From positions 1 to 64,000 of the forward strand of contig NZ_CANMDB010000009.1 in assembly GCF_947496515.1 (NCBI RefSeq): a DNA stretch of 64,000 nt. Direction: 5' to 3'. The stretch comes from an uncultured Roseobacter sp. (lineage in GTDB: Bacteria > Pseudomonadota > Alphaproteobacteria > Rhodobacterales > Rhodobacteraceae). A program made the translations under genes and the position numbers. Below are positions 35,086 to 44,122 of this stretch, piece by piece (position 1 is the first letter of the stretch; each line of letters starts with the position of its first letter). The notes below the pieces were generated by a model. That model was given only the letters and a program-made list of their open reading frames with translations. It made no database searches and was not told the origin of the DNA.

Positions 35086-35730
35086 TGTTGCTATCCTTCC
35101 AGATATGCGCCCTTCGTTGGGGAAGGGTGTCCCACCGCCGGACATACGGAAACGCGGCCAAGACAGCAACAGCCAAAGCTACTCCCAATATCGGCACAGC
35201 AAGACTTTTGCGGGCCGATGCAGGCACGCATGTTTCCGATAGGCATAAACCTGAGACAAGGAACCCCGGATTTGGGACTCGATTGAAGAACCGGGCCACA
35301 GGCGGCCTACGGTGTCGAAACAGGCGGTGGAAGGGCGTTGGCAAAGAAAACGGGCGAGAGAGCGGGCGTTCGCCTCAACGACCATGCCGAAAGGTCAGTA
35401 TTTCCGGTCATGCGCTCGGGCTGCCTCCGTGTGGCAAGGCAGGTGCGGTTGCATCTACGGCTTCATCGTCAGGTAGCGCGCCGTTGGGCGCCATATCTGC
35501 GCAACTTACTGAGCGCATGGCCTCGGTTACCGAACAAGCACCTGAGCCGCGGGCGGAGTACGACGACACCAGCAGACCGCATGCGTCTTGCGGCGATCCA
35601 CCATCCGTACAGCCGCGGCGCGCTTGCTCAAAGCGAAACCTAGAACTCTAAAACCACGATACCCAAACTGTCATCATGAACGAGTAAGCCTGTGGGGGCC
35701 GAGCGGGTGAACCGGTTGGCTTGCGCTGCG
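35086..35730. other. Intergenic region upstream of serC, 645 bases
   Basis: The serC-proximal 60 bases hold the paired hairpins listed separately. The remaining sequence has only short Arg/Pro-rich frames on both strands without ribosome-binding sites or family motifs. It must contain the serC promoter and the end of the leftward FAD-oxidoreductase transcript. I see no further gene. Confidence 0.5.
35108..35146 (-). ncRNA. Structured 5' leader of serC, candidate serC RNA motif
   Basis: Read on the minus strand, two abutting hairpins lie about 25 bases before the serC start: TGTCC/GGACA (35144-35128, 7-base loop), then CCCTTC/GAAGGG (35127-35110, 6-base loop). The ribosome-binding site GGAAGGA follows shortly after. 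A conserved structured element upstream of serC in alphaproteobacteria has been described as the serC RNA motif. Position and general form agree, but I cannot test the consensus without a covariance model. Confidence 0.4.
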
Positions 35731-36942
35731 TCAGATCACGGCTTTCTCGACAATCGGCTGGTCCGCAGTGATACGCGCGTAGTTGAAGGGTGTCATATCC
35801 AGTGCGCGGTATTCTCCGTAGGTCAGCCATTCAGCGGTTCCGCGGCCCATGGCGGGCGACTGCTGCAGGCCGTGCCCCGAGAACCCGTTGAGAAAGATGA
35901 AGTTCGACAGCTCGGTATGCGGCCCCATGATCGCGTTGTGATCAAAGGTGTTCATGGCATAATGACCGGCCCATTCGCTTTGAACCTTGATCGCTTCGAA
36001 TTGCGGAATCCTTGTCGCGAGGATCGGCCAGATGTGGTTCTCCCAGAGGGAATGATCCATCGTGTGATCGTCGTAATCTACCGCCGGGTCATGATCGGAA
36101 TGCCCGCCGCATTGATAGGTCCCGCTGCCGTTTTCGCGGACGTGTACGCCCGACGGGTCGATGGTGAGCGGCAGATCCCGGTCGAGCGGCTGCGCGGCCT
36201 TGAAGATCCAGGTGTAGCGTTTGCGCGGCTCCACCGGCACGTCGATCCCCGCCATTTTCGCGGTTCGGGCGGCCCTCGGTCCGGAGGCATTGACCACCTG
36301 ACCGCAGGCAATCACGTCGCCTGACGCCAGGGTGACGCTTTCTACCCTTGTCCCGGCGGCGTCGGAGGAAATGGCGACCACCTCGTTCTGGATCCATTCC
36401 ACCCCGCGCTCACGGCTTTGACGCCGCCACCAATCGTTGACGGCTGCGCCATCCCAGTACCCCTCATCCACGAGGTTGATCGATCCCAGCACGATGTCAT
36501 CGACATTGTAGAACGGGTATGCCTCTTTGATCTGCGCTGCCGTCATCAACTGGGTTGCTGCGCCTGCGGCCAGTTGCACGCGCTGGTTCTGTCGCAAGAC
36601 ATCGGCAAAAGCGTCGGTATCGGCGAGATACATATAGCCGAAAGAGCGAATGCCGAGGTCGGGAACCCGCTCGTCCCCGCCCATGTAGCTGCGGATGTTC
36701 TTGACGAAATCGGCGGCAAACTGGCTGATCCGAACGTTCAGCTCTGTTGAAAACTGCTGCCGCATGCAGGAGTTCGTGTGCGCGGTGGAACAGGATTCGT
36801 ATGTCATGTCGCGCTCAACGACGAGCACGGAGCCGTTGAAATCCTCGTTGTCCGAGAGAAACCACGCGGTCGAGGCGCCCATGATGGCGCCCCCGATGAT
36901 GACAACGTCGTAGCTCTGCCGGGTTGGGCTTTGTCGGCTCAT
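35731..36942 (-). CDS. FAD-dependent oxidoreductase of the DAO (sarcosine oxidase-like) family
   Basis: The protein has 403 residues. SYDVVIIGGAIMGASTAWFLS at residues 10-30 is the FAD dinucleotide motif, followed by VLVVERDMTYESCSTAHTNSCMRQQF. The C-terminal part has FIFLNGFSGHGLQQSPAMGR, the second flavin contact of DAO enzymes such as sarcosine, glycine and dimethylglycine oxidases. It overlaps hyuB by four bases and ends the hyuA-hyuB-oxidase operon. Hydantoinase products of N-methylhydantoin type lead to sarcosine or another N-substituted amino acid, which such an oxidase could demethylate (inference). Confidence 0.85.
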   Translation of the reverse strand: MSRQSPTRQSYDVVIIGGAIMGASTAWFLSDNEDFNGSVLVVERDMTYESCSTAHTNSCMRQQFSTELNVRISQFAADFVKNIRSYMGGDERVPDLGIRSFGYMYLADTDAFADVLRQNQRVQLAAGAATQLMTAAQIKEAYPFYNVDDIVLGSINLVDEGYWDGAAVNDWWRRQSRERGVEWIQNEVVAISSDAAGTRVESVTLASGDVIACGQVVNASGPRAARTAKMAGIDVPVEPRKRYTWIFKAAQPLDRDLPLTIDPSGVHVRENGSGTYQCGGHSDHDPAVDYDDHTMDHSLWENHIWPILATRIPQFEAIKVQSEWAGHYAMNTFDHNAIMGPHTELSNFIFLNGFSGHGLQQSPAMGRGTAEWLTYGEYRALDMTPFNYARITADQPIVEKAVI

Positions 36943-38648
36943 ATTTCTTCCCCCTGTGCGACGGTTGAATGGACCGCTGCGATGTCATCGGCTGTCAGGC
37001 CATAGTCTCGCTGTGCTGTCTCTTCGGAAATATACCCTTGTGCCAGATCGCGTCTCACCAGTTCTTTCGGGCGCTCGGCCGGATCGCCGTAGCCAGCGCC
37101 GCCCGGGAAGGCCATCATCACCTTGCGACCATGAGGCACGAATTGCTTGCCTTTGGTCTGCATGACCGACCCGTCATCTTGTGCAATCGTTGTCGGCGCA
37201 CCGTTGTGTCCACCGCGACGGCCCCGTGCGGGGTACTGGCTGCGGTCAAACATGGCTTGAATATCAAACTCATGTCCTTCCTGCGCCCCGACCTCCATGT
37301 ATTGACCAAGGCCGCCGCGCGTCTTTCCCGCGCCGCCGCTGTCCGGGCGCAGCTCTTTGCGCCAGATGATGACCGGGCCTGCGTGTTCGGTCGCCTCAAT
37401 CGGCATGGTCATGACGCCCGATGGAAAGGCCGTGGCGTTCATACCATCGTGCTCTGGCCGCGCCCCGCTGCCGCCGGAGTTGAAGGTGAGGACTTCGGAC
37501 CGCTGCGCATCAGACGGTGCAGGAGCATCACTGCGGGGCCGCAAACTCACTTGAAAGTTGCACAGGCATCCGGCCCCTTCAGCGGGCACCAGTCCCGGCA
37601 CGATCTTGTCAAAGGCATCATAGACGGCGTCCGGCACGAAATGCCCGACGATATGTCGCAGCGCCACCGGTGCAGGGTGGAGGGCATTCACGATGGAATT
37701 CTCGGGCGCAATGATCTCGAAAGGCGCAAGCGAGGCTGCGTTGTTCGGAATATCGGGTGCGATCGCGAGTTTGAGCGCATAGCAGGCATAGGCTTTGGTA
37801 TAGACAAGCGGGCAGTTGATCCCCTTTTTGTCGAGACCGGAGGTGCCGGTAAAGTCGGCAACGATGCGGTCGCCCTCGACGCGGACCGTGACCTTCAGCG
37901 TGATTGGCACGTCGAAACCGTCCATGGTCATCTCGCCCGTCGCAGAGGTCTGCGGCAGGGCTGCGATCGCCTCGATCGTGGCGCGGCGCGAGTTTTCCAG
38001 AATGAATTCTGCAATACCGTTCAGATGATCGAGGTTGAACTCATCCATCATGTCGATCAGACGTCTGTGGCCGATTTCATTGCAGGTGGCCAGCGCATAG
38101 ATGTCGCCGATCAACTGGTCCGGCTCTCGGACATTGCCGCGGATGATGCGGATGAGTGTTTCGTCCACATTGCCGCGGTCGGCGAATTTCATGATCGGGA
38201 TGTAGAGCCCTTCCTCATACACACTTTGCGCATCTGCCCCAAATCCACGCCCCCCGATGTCAACGATATGGGCCGTGCAGGCGAAAAAACCGACCAAGGT
38301 GCCTTTGTGAAACGAGGGTGTGACCATGGTGATGTCATGAAGATGCCCGGTACCCTCCCACGGATCATTGGTGATGTAGACGTCGCCCTGGGACATGTTC
38401 TGCCGACCGATACGGCGGATGAAATGCGCTACCGCATCAGCCATGGCGTTCACATGACCGGGGGTGCCGGTCACAGCCTGGGCCAGCATATTCCCGTGTT
38501 TGTCATAGACGCCCGCTGACAGGTCCCCGGCCTCGCGGACAGAGGTCGAAAATGCCGTGCGCACCAGCGCCTGCGCCTGTTCTTCCACGACCGAGATCAG
38601 GCGGTTCCACATAATCTGATAGGCAACGTTCGACGGTTCTTGGGTCAT
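36939..38648 (-). CDS. hyuB: Hydantoinase B / oxoprolinase family protein
   Basis: This 569-residue HyuB-type subunit has YQIMWNRLISVVEEQAQALVRTAFSTSVREAGDLSAGVYD, GHVNAMADAVAHFIRR, GDVYITNDPWEGTGHLHDITMVTP and, near the C-terminus, LRPDSGGAGKTRGGLG, all family landmarks. The usual length is 520-600. With HyuA it forms an ATP-dependent ring-opening hydrolase for N-methylhydantoin, 5-oxoproline or related cyclic amides. The ATG at 38648 has GGGAG upstream and overlaps hyuA by four bases. Confidence 0.92.
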   Translation of the reverse strand: MTQEPSNVAYQIMWNRLISVVEEQAQALVRTAFSTSVREAGDLSAGVYDKHGNMLAQAVTGTPGHVNAMADAVAHFIRRIGRQNMSQGDVYITNDPWEGTGHLHDITMVTPSFHKGTLVGFFACTAHIVDIGGRGFGADAQSVYEEGLYIPIMKFADRGNVDETLIRIIRGNVREPDQLIGDIYALATCNEIGHRRLIDMMDEFNLDHLNGIAEFILENSRRATIEAIAALPQTSATGEMTMDGFDVPITLKVTVRVEGDRIVADFTGTSGLDKKGINCPLVYTKAYACYALKLAIAPDIPNNAASLAPFEIIAPENSIVNALHPAPVALRHIVGHFVPDAVYDAFDKIVPGLVPAEGAGCLCNFQVSLRPRSDAPAPSDAQRSEVLTFNSGGSGARPEHDGMNATAFPSGVMTMPIEATEHAGPVIIWRKELRPDSGGAGKTRGGLGQYMEVGAQEGHEFDIQAMFDRSQYPARGRRGGHNGAPTTIAQDDGSVMQTKGKQFVPHGRKVMMAFPGGAGYGDPAERPKELVRRDLAQGYISEETAQRDYGLTADDIAAVHSTVAQGEEI

Positions 38649-40771
38649 TGGGCTGCTCCCTTCGTTACCACGTCGATACATCCGTCGGGCTGGCAGATGG
38701 CATCGCGGCCACTGGGCACGATGATGGTGGTCTCAGCCTCGGTCAGAGCTGCTGGTCCTGTTGCCCGCTGTCCCGTCGTCATGGTGTTCCGGTCGATCAC
38801 CTGCGCGTCGATATAGGTGTTTGAGGCCGGATCAAAAAGCTGCCTCCGACCGCTCGCCACAGCCGGTGCGGTGCCGTAAATGGCCATAACCCGCGCCACC
38901 TTTTCGGGCGGTGTCGTGGCATTCACAGACCAAACGGTAATTTCTATATCCATCCCGGCGACCGGGCGACCAAAGAGCTTGGCGTAGTCTTCCTCGAACC
39001 GGGCTTTAAAGGTTGCAGCATCGGGGTTCATGGCCTGCGCTTTGGTCAGCTCAACGGGAATTTCCCAACCCTGGCCGCTGTACCGCATGTAGACTTTGAA
39101 TTCCGAGAGGATCGGGCTGACCGCGTCGCAGGTGCGCACGAATCCGGTGGCCTCCGCCTCCAGGTCTGACAAAAGATCCGTGATCCTCTGAGCGTTGAAA
39201 TCGCTGAGCTTCATGTAAACCGAACGATTGGCCTCAAAGCTGAAGGGCGCGCGCAAGAACCCGATGGCAGAGCCGACACCCGCTCCGGGCGGGACCAGAA
39301 AGCGTTGGATACCCAGTTTTTCGCACAGACGACCGGCATGAAGGGGAGCCGCGCCCCCAAAAGCGATCATCGTGTAGTCGCCCAGATCCTCACCATTCTC
39401 GACCGCGTGAACGCGGGCCGCGTTGGCCATCGTCTCATCAACCACTTCGGCGACGCCGAAAGCCGCCTCGACCGTGGTCATGTCTAACCTGTCACCAACC
39501 TGTGCGGTCAGCGCCGCCTCCGCGCTTTCGGGATGCAGGGCGATGGATCCACCGGCAAAGCTGTCGGGATCCAACTTGCCAAGTACCAGATCAGCGTCTG
39601 TTACCGCCGGGCGTTCACCCCCGCGGCCGTAGCACGCGGGTCCCGGTTCGGATCCGGCGCTTTCCGGGCCCACACGGATTTGCCGCATGCTGTCTACATG
39701 CGCGAGACTGCCGCCGCCCGCGCCGATCTCCACCATATCGATCACAGGTATCGAGATCGGCATGCCGGAGCCCTTCTTGAACCGGTAGCTGCGTGCGACC
39801 TCAAAGACACGTCTGGTCTTGGGCGTCTCGTTCTTGATCAGACAGATCTTGGCGGTGGTCCCGCCCATGTCAAAAGAAAGCACCTTGTCCAAGCCGTAGC
39901 GGGCCGCGACATGTGCCGCGAAGACAGCACCCCCTGCCGGTCCGCTCTCGACAAGACGCACGGGAAAATCAGCGGCATTCCGGATCGAGATGATCCCGCC
40001 GCCTGAATGCATCAGGAAGATGCGGCACCTCACACCTTCATCGCTCAAACGGTCTTCGAGCCGTCCCAGGTAGGAGGCCATCAGTGGCTTGATGTAGGCA
40101 TTGGCAACCACGGTATTGAACCGCTCGTATTCACGCATCTGAGGCGAGACCTCGGACGAGATCGACACCGACACGGTCGGACACCGTTCGGCGAGAACGT
40201 CGCGTACCAAGAACTCGTGCTTTGGATTGAGGTAGGAGTGGATCAGGCCAACCGCGACGCTTTCAAATCCCGCCTTGGCGATACGATCAACCACGACTTC
40301 GATGTCAGCGCGGTCGAGATCGACCAGAATTTCGCCCTTGGCGTTCACCCGGCCCGGCACCGTGAACCGCATCTGGCGCGGCAAGAGGGGCTTCGGCAAG
40401 TTAAGGTTGAGGTCATATTGCTCAAACCGGCTTTCGGTGCGCATCTCGATCACGTCCCGGAACCCTTGGGTGGTAATCAGCGCTGTTTTGGCGCCGCGCC
40501 GCTCGATCAGCGCGTTGGTCGCCAGCGTGGTGCCGTGAATGATCTGGTCGATCTCGGCGGGTTTGACACCCGCCTTGGCGCAAACCTGGTGCATCCCGTC
40601 GATGATGGCATTTTCGGGTGCCGCGTAGGTGGTCAGCACCTTGACGGAATACTGCTGCTCGGCTTTCTCAAGCACAACGTCTGTGAACGTGCCGCCGATG
40701 TCGACGCCCAGTCGAATGGAATTGGACTTCACGGGTATCTCCATATCGACGAACGGTTCATCCGTCGACAT
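38645..40771 (-). CDS. hyuA: Hydantoinase A / oxoprolinase family protein
   Basis: The protein has 708 residues. SIRLGVDIGGTFTDVVLEK near residue 18 and VLSFDMGGTTAKICLIK near 310 are the two halves of the HyuA ATP-binding actin-like fold. GTTLATNALIERRGAKTALITTQGF near 85, SGPAGGAVFAAHVAAR and GAGGGSLAHVDSMRQIRVGPESAG are further landmarks. Together with HyuB it catalyses ATP-dependent opening of a hydantoin-like or oxoproline ring. It is the first gene of a three-gene operon. A start at residue 10 (MEIPVKSNS) is also possible, since neither start has a clear ribosome-binding site. Confidence 0.92.
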   Translation of the reverse strand: MSTDEPFVDMEIPVKSNSIRLGVDIGGTFTDVVLEKAEQQYSVKVLTTYAAPENAIIDGMHQVCAKAGVKPAEIDQIIHGTTLATNALIERRGAKTALITTQGFRDVIEMRTESRFEQYDLNLNLPKPLLPRQMRFTVPGRVNAKGEILVDLDRADIEVVVDRIAKAGFESVAVGLIHSYLNPKHEFLVRDVLAERCPTVSVSISSEVSPQMREYERFNTVVANAYIKPLMASYLGRLEDRLSDEGVRCRIFLMHSGGGIISIRNAADFPVRLVESGPAGGAVFAAHVAARYGLDKVLSFDMGGTTAKICLIKNETPKTRRVFEVARSYRFKKGSGMPISIPVIDMVEIGAGGGSLAHVDSMRQIRVGPESAGSEPGPACYGRGGERPAVTDADLVLGKLDPDSFAGGSIALHPESAEAALTAQVGDRLDMTTVEAAFGVAEVVDETMANAARVHAVENGEDLGDYTMIAFGGAAPLHAGRLCEKLGIQRFLVPPGAGVGSAIGFLRAPFSFEANRSVYMKLSDFNAQRITDLLSDLEAEATGFVRTCDAVSPILSEFKVYMRYSGQGWEIPVELTKAQAMNPDAATFKARFEEDYAKLFGRPVAGMDIEITVWSVNATTPPEKVARVMAIYGTAPAVASGRRQLFDPASNTYIDAQVIDRNTMTTGQRATGPAALTEAETTIIVPSGRDAICQPDGCIDVVTKGAAQ

Positions 40772-41393
40772 GGGACCACAGCGCGCGAGAATTCAAATCA
40801 AATGATTTCCTTCACTCCAAAGATCTTCGTTTTCGAGGCTCTGGACCTGTCACCAACAGATGATGGTTGCTGCGCCTGCAATGGCGGAGAGGAGGACGCG
40901 GGACATCTGCCCTAGCCTGTTGCGGGGTACCGCCAGTCCATCCTCCTGCCGGACATGATCTCGATCCGGCTGGGTCGTTTGTATCTGTGTTTGCCGTACC
41001 GCGCAGGTTTTGGACGAACCTTCCCGCCCGGCACGTAGGCGCGTCCCGCCTTGTTATGCAGAGCTTTCCTGAGACGGGCTCATGCGGTTTCTTTTTCGCC
41101 ACGTCCGGTGCCCAGGCCTATCATGATCCGGGCAAAAACGCCCTTACCGCCGCGCCGCGTCTCGCGACCGCAAGCCACTGCGATGGACGCAGATCATTCC
41201 GGTCGATTTTTGACCGATGCAACGAGCCGCAACCCGAGTCTATTGATCACGATCCAGAGCCACCACGGGTTCGGGCCTTCTCTTTGAAAGGAGACCCTAC
41301 GCGGGTCGCTCTGGCGCGGCGTTGAAAACGCCGCTAGAACGCCGCAACACCGCATTTTCGCGATACCCGCGACACCACTCGGAAACCAGATCC
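40772..41393. other. Intergenic region between divergent hyuA and serB, 622 bases
   Basis: No supported gene. The part next to hyuA is AT-richer and probably contains its promoter. Near serB lies a hairpin with an 8-bp stem GCGGCGTT (41316-41323) paired to 41327-41334, preceded by a small GACCC/GGGTC hairpin, about 60-100 bases upstream of the serB start. Short frames in the region have no family features. Confidence 0.5.
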
Positions 41394-42269
41394 ATGTTGA
41401 TGGCCACCTTGCTGAGCGCCCCCACCGCGCGCACTCTCGACGCCGCACTCGTCACCGCGTTGCGCGATGCCTGGGGTGGCGGAGAGATCCGCTGGCTCGC
41501 CCCGCAGGAGGCAGCCGAGTTTGCCCTGCCTCACATGCCCGACAACCGTTGGGAGGTTTGGGAGAGCCTGCAAACGCAGGGCGTCGATCTGGCGGTGCAG
41601 CCTGCGGAGGGACGGCGCAAGGCGATGTTGCTGGCGGATATGGACAGCACCATGATCCAGCAGGAATGCATCGACGAGCTTGCGGAGGAGGCCGGCGTCG
41701 GCGAACGGGTCAAGGACATCACCGCCCGTGCCATGGACGGCGCACTCAATTTCGAGGAGGCGCTGCGGGCGCGGGTCGGGCTGCTCAAGGGGCTGGCCTC
41801 CGATACCATCCAGAAGGTGCTGGCAGAACGGATCACCTATATGCCCGGCGGCTCCGTACTGCTGGCGACGATGAAGGCGGCGGGCGCCCATGCGGCGCTG
41901 GTCTCGGGCGGGTTTACCGATTTCACCGCAACGGTCGCGGCGACGCTCGGGTTTGACGAGCACCGGGCCAATACGCTGCTGCACGATGGCCGCGCGCTGT
42001 CGGGCGACGTCGGTCTGCCGATCCTCGGCAAGCAGGCCAAGGTCACCGCGCTGGAAGAGATCACCGCGCGGTTGGGTCTCTCAGATGAGGACGTGCTGGC
42101 CGTCGGCGATGGTGCCAATGATCTCGGTATGCTGCACCGCGCGGGGATGGGCGTCGCCCTGCACGCCAAACCCAGCGTGGCCGCGCAATGCGAGTTGCGG
42201 ATCAACCACGGTGACCTGACGGCTCTGCTGTTTTTGCAGGGCTACTCAGCGGCGGAATTCGCTGCCTGA
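41394..42269 (+). CDS. serB: Phosphoserine phosphatase
   Basis: The protein has 291 residues. The HAD motifs are in order: LLADMDSTMIQQECIDELA with nucleophile Asp82, LVSGGFTDFTA (motif II), and VLAVGDGANDLGMLHRAGMGVA (motif IV) after the conserved lysine GKQAKV. An N-terminal extension of about 75 residues is usual for SerB. It completes the phosphorylated serine pathway started by serA and serC eight kilobases to the left. The ATG at 41394 or 41400 starts the family-like part. It ends immediately next to the converging asparaginase stop. Confidence 0.95.
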   Translation: MLMATLLSAPTARTLDAALVTALRDAWGGGEIRWLAPQEAAEFALPHMPDNRWEVWESLQTQGVDLAVQPAEGRRKAMLLADMDSTMIQQECIDELAEEAGVGERVKDITARAMDGALNFEEALRARVGLLKGLASDTIQKVLAERITYMPGGSVLLATMKAAGAHAALVSGGFTDFTATVAATLGFDEHRANTLLHDGRALSGDVGLPILGKQAKVTALEEITARLGLSDEDVLAVGDGANDLGMLHRAGMGVALHAKPSVAAQCELRINHGDLTALLFLQGYSAAEFAA

Positions 42270-43250
42270 TCAGCTGAGCGTGACGGCGGGCCGGACCCAC
42301 CCTGTGCGCACATCCCGGCGGTTGGTGATCGGCGCGTTCATGCGTTTCAGCGTCGCGGGATGCGTCGCCTCCAGCGCGCCAAGCTTCACGAGGATCGCCG
42401 CCATGGCACATTCGGACGCGCGGGTCGTACCATCGGTGATCTTGAGCGCGACACCCAGCCCGCGCTCGGGCAGGATGGCGGTAAAGAACCCCTCCGCCCC
42501 GGTCTTGATCGCCACACGCCCGTCCATCGCCTGCATCAGCTCGGTACAGGCACGCCCGTCACCCGCCACCAGATCAGGGTGCAGGCGCATGGCTTCGTGC
42601 AACTGAGCCTCCGGGCTGCCCTCGGGTGCGGCAGCGAAATGCGCCATCGCGCGGGCCATCGCCCGGAGAGTTGTCGCGTAATTGGGGGCAGAGCAGCCGT
42701 CGATGCCGAACCCGGGGCTGCTCTCTCCCGTGACCGTCTCGAACGCCTCCAGACAGGCGCGCTGCACGGGATGATCCGCCTCGATGTATTCGGATCCTGC
42801 GTTCAGGTGCCGGGCCAGCGTCAGGAACCCAGTGTGCTTGCCCGAGCAGTTGTTGTGCATCTGGCAGGGCGGCGCATCGCCCCGGATCAGCGCCTCGCGC
42901 GCGGGGCGGTTGTCAGGCATCTGAGGGCCGCAGCGCAGGGCATCGTCCGCACGACCGAGCGTTTTCAGCCATGTCTCTACCCGGTCCGTATGGATCGCTG
43001 CCCCATTGTGCGATGCGCAGGCCAGCGCCAGTTGCTCGGTCGAGAGCCGCGCCGCCCTCGCCGCACCGGAGGTGATCAGCGGCAGCGCCTGGATCATCTT
43101 GGCCGAACTGCGCGGCAGCACCACCGCCTCCGGATCCCCCCATGCGTGCAGGATCTGCCCGGCCGCATCGCAGACCACCGCATGACCGCTGTGCATGCTT
43201 TCCAGAAAATCGCCGCGCCAGATTTCGACCATGGGAGCAGGCTGCGTCAT
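42270..43250 (-). CDS. Rhizobial-type (class 3) L-asparaginase
   Basis: This 326-residue asparaginase is unrelated to the E. coli enzymes. Its key residues have the numbers I recall for Rhizobium etli ReAV: Ser48 and Lys51 in RSSAKMIQ, Ser80 in LACASHNGAA, and Cys135 and Lys138 in NNCSGKHTG (the zinc-site pair). GFGIDGCSAPNY and the C-terminal DGTTRASECAMAAIL are further landmarks. It hydrolyses asparagine to aspartate and ammonia in the cytoplasm. The start at 43250 has GAGGA five bases upstream. Its stop codon abuts the serB stop codon tail to tail. Confidence 0.9.
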   Translation of the reverse strand: MTQPAPMVEIWRGDFLESMHSGHAVVCDAAGQILHAWGDPEAVVLPRSSAKMIQALPLITSGAARAARLSTEQLALACASHNGAAIHTDRVETWLKTLGRADDALRCGPQMPDNRPAREALIRGDAPPCQMHNNCSGKHTGFLTLARHLNAGSEYIEADHPVQRACLEAFETVTGESSPGFGIDGCSAPNYATTLRAMARAMAHFAAAPEGSPEAQLHEAMRLHPDLVAGDGRACTELMQAMDGRVAIKTGAEGFFTAILPERGLGVALKITDGTTRASECAMAAILVKLGALEATHPATLKRMNAPITNRRDVRTGWVRPAVTLS

Positions 43251-43427
43251 CTCGTTCCTCAATTATCTGGCAGAAACCTGCTAATCAGCCTTTCGGGCCT
43301 CGCGGCTTTTGCGCTATTATGCCACTTGTCGAGAACAAAGACGGGTCTTGCAAGAGAGCGGGTCGAAAAAGACGCGCCGGGCGGGAACACCGCGAATTGA
43401 GGTCACATACGGCTGGAGGCTGTAGGC

Positions 43428-43964
43428 ATGCGAATTTTACAAAAATGGATGGCGGGCATTTCCGCTCTGGCGCTGGCCGGGATGACAACGCAGGCACTCG
43501 CCCAGGCAGAGAGCAGCAATCTAGTCGCGGAAAAGACGGATTGGGCCGTCTACGAGGACAGCGACCCCAAGGAATGCTGGGCGGTTTCGGTGCCTACGCA
43601 GTCAGTCATAACAGTCGACGGGCGCGTGGAAGACCGGTCCCGGGGAGATGTTCTGTTGATGGTTTTTTACCGTCCGGACGCGGGAGCGAATGCTCAGGTC
43701 ACGTTCACCGGTGGGTACCCATTCGCAGATTCCTCTAACGTCAGAGTGGCGATCAGCGGCAGCACCTATGAGATGTTCGTCGATGGCGAATGGGCCTGGC
43801 CTGCCGACACGTCAGCGGATGCGCAGATTGTCACGGCCATGCGCCGGGGTGCGCAGGCAGTGGTGACCGGGCAGTCGAGCCGTGGGGCCACAACCACAGA
43901 CACGTTTTCGCTGTTGGGCTTTACCGCAGCGCTGGAAGAGGCACAGACCCGCTGCGCCAGCTGA
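43428..43964 (+). CDS. Invasion-associated locus B (IalB)-family periplasmic protein
   Basis: This 178-residue protein has a Sec signal peptide (MRILQKWMAGISALALAGMTTQALAQ, cleavage after ALA). The mature part starts with TDWAVYEDSDPKECWAVSVP and contains a Phe/Tyr-rich beta pattern and ALEEAQTRCAS at the end, matching IalB-like proteins common in alphaproteobacteria. Two cysteines near the two ends probably form a disulfide. Function is poorly known; a cell-envelope role is assumed from the family. Stand-alone gene upstream of rlmN. Confidence 0.85.
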   Translation: MRILQKWMAGISALALAGMTTQALAQAESSNLVAEKTDWAVYEDSDPKECWAVSVPTQSVITVDGRVEDRSRGDVLLMVFYRPDAGANAQVTFTGGYPFADSSNVRVAISGSTYEMFVDGEWAWPADTSADAQIVTAMRRGAQAVVTGQSSRGATTTDTFSLLGFTAALEEAQTRCAS

Positions 43965-43992
43965 CCCCTTAACGCTGGTCCGCCTTTCTCTT

Positions 43993-44020
43993 TTGATCCT
44001 GACACAATCCCCTATATAGA
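43993..44020 (+). promoter_or_regulatory. Candidate rlmN promoter
   Basis: TTGATC (43993-43998) and TATAGA (44015-44020) are spaced by 16 bases, about 100 bases before the rlmN start. The intervening leader is GC-rich. A modest match to the sigma70 consensus; no other candidate is visible in the 158-base spacer. Confidence 0.35.
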
Positions 44021-44122
44021 GCGCGGGCAGCGCACCCTCCGGGGCGCGCGCGCCCGTGCCCTATGGTTCGGGCCGCCACCGGACGCGCTGGTCGCGTCTT
44101 TTCGCACTGTCAGGAGCTTTTC

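Noticed and set aside
35085-35651. 188-codon frame upstream of serC
   Set aside because: No ribosome-binding site, low-complexity Arg/Pro/Ser product, and it overlaps the structured serC leader on the other strand.
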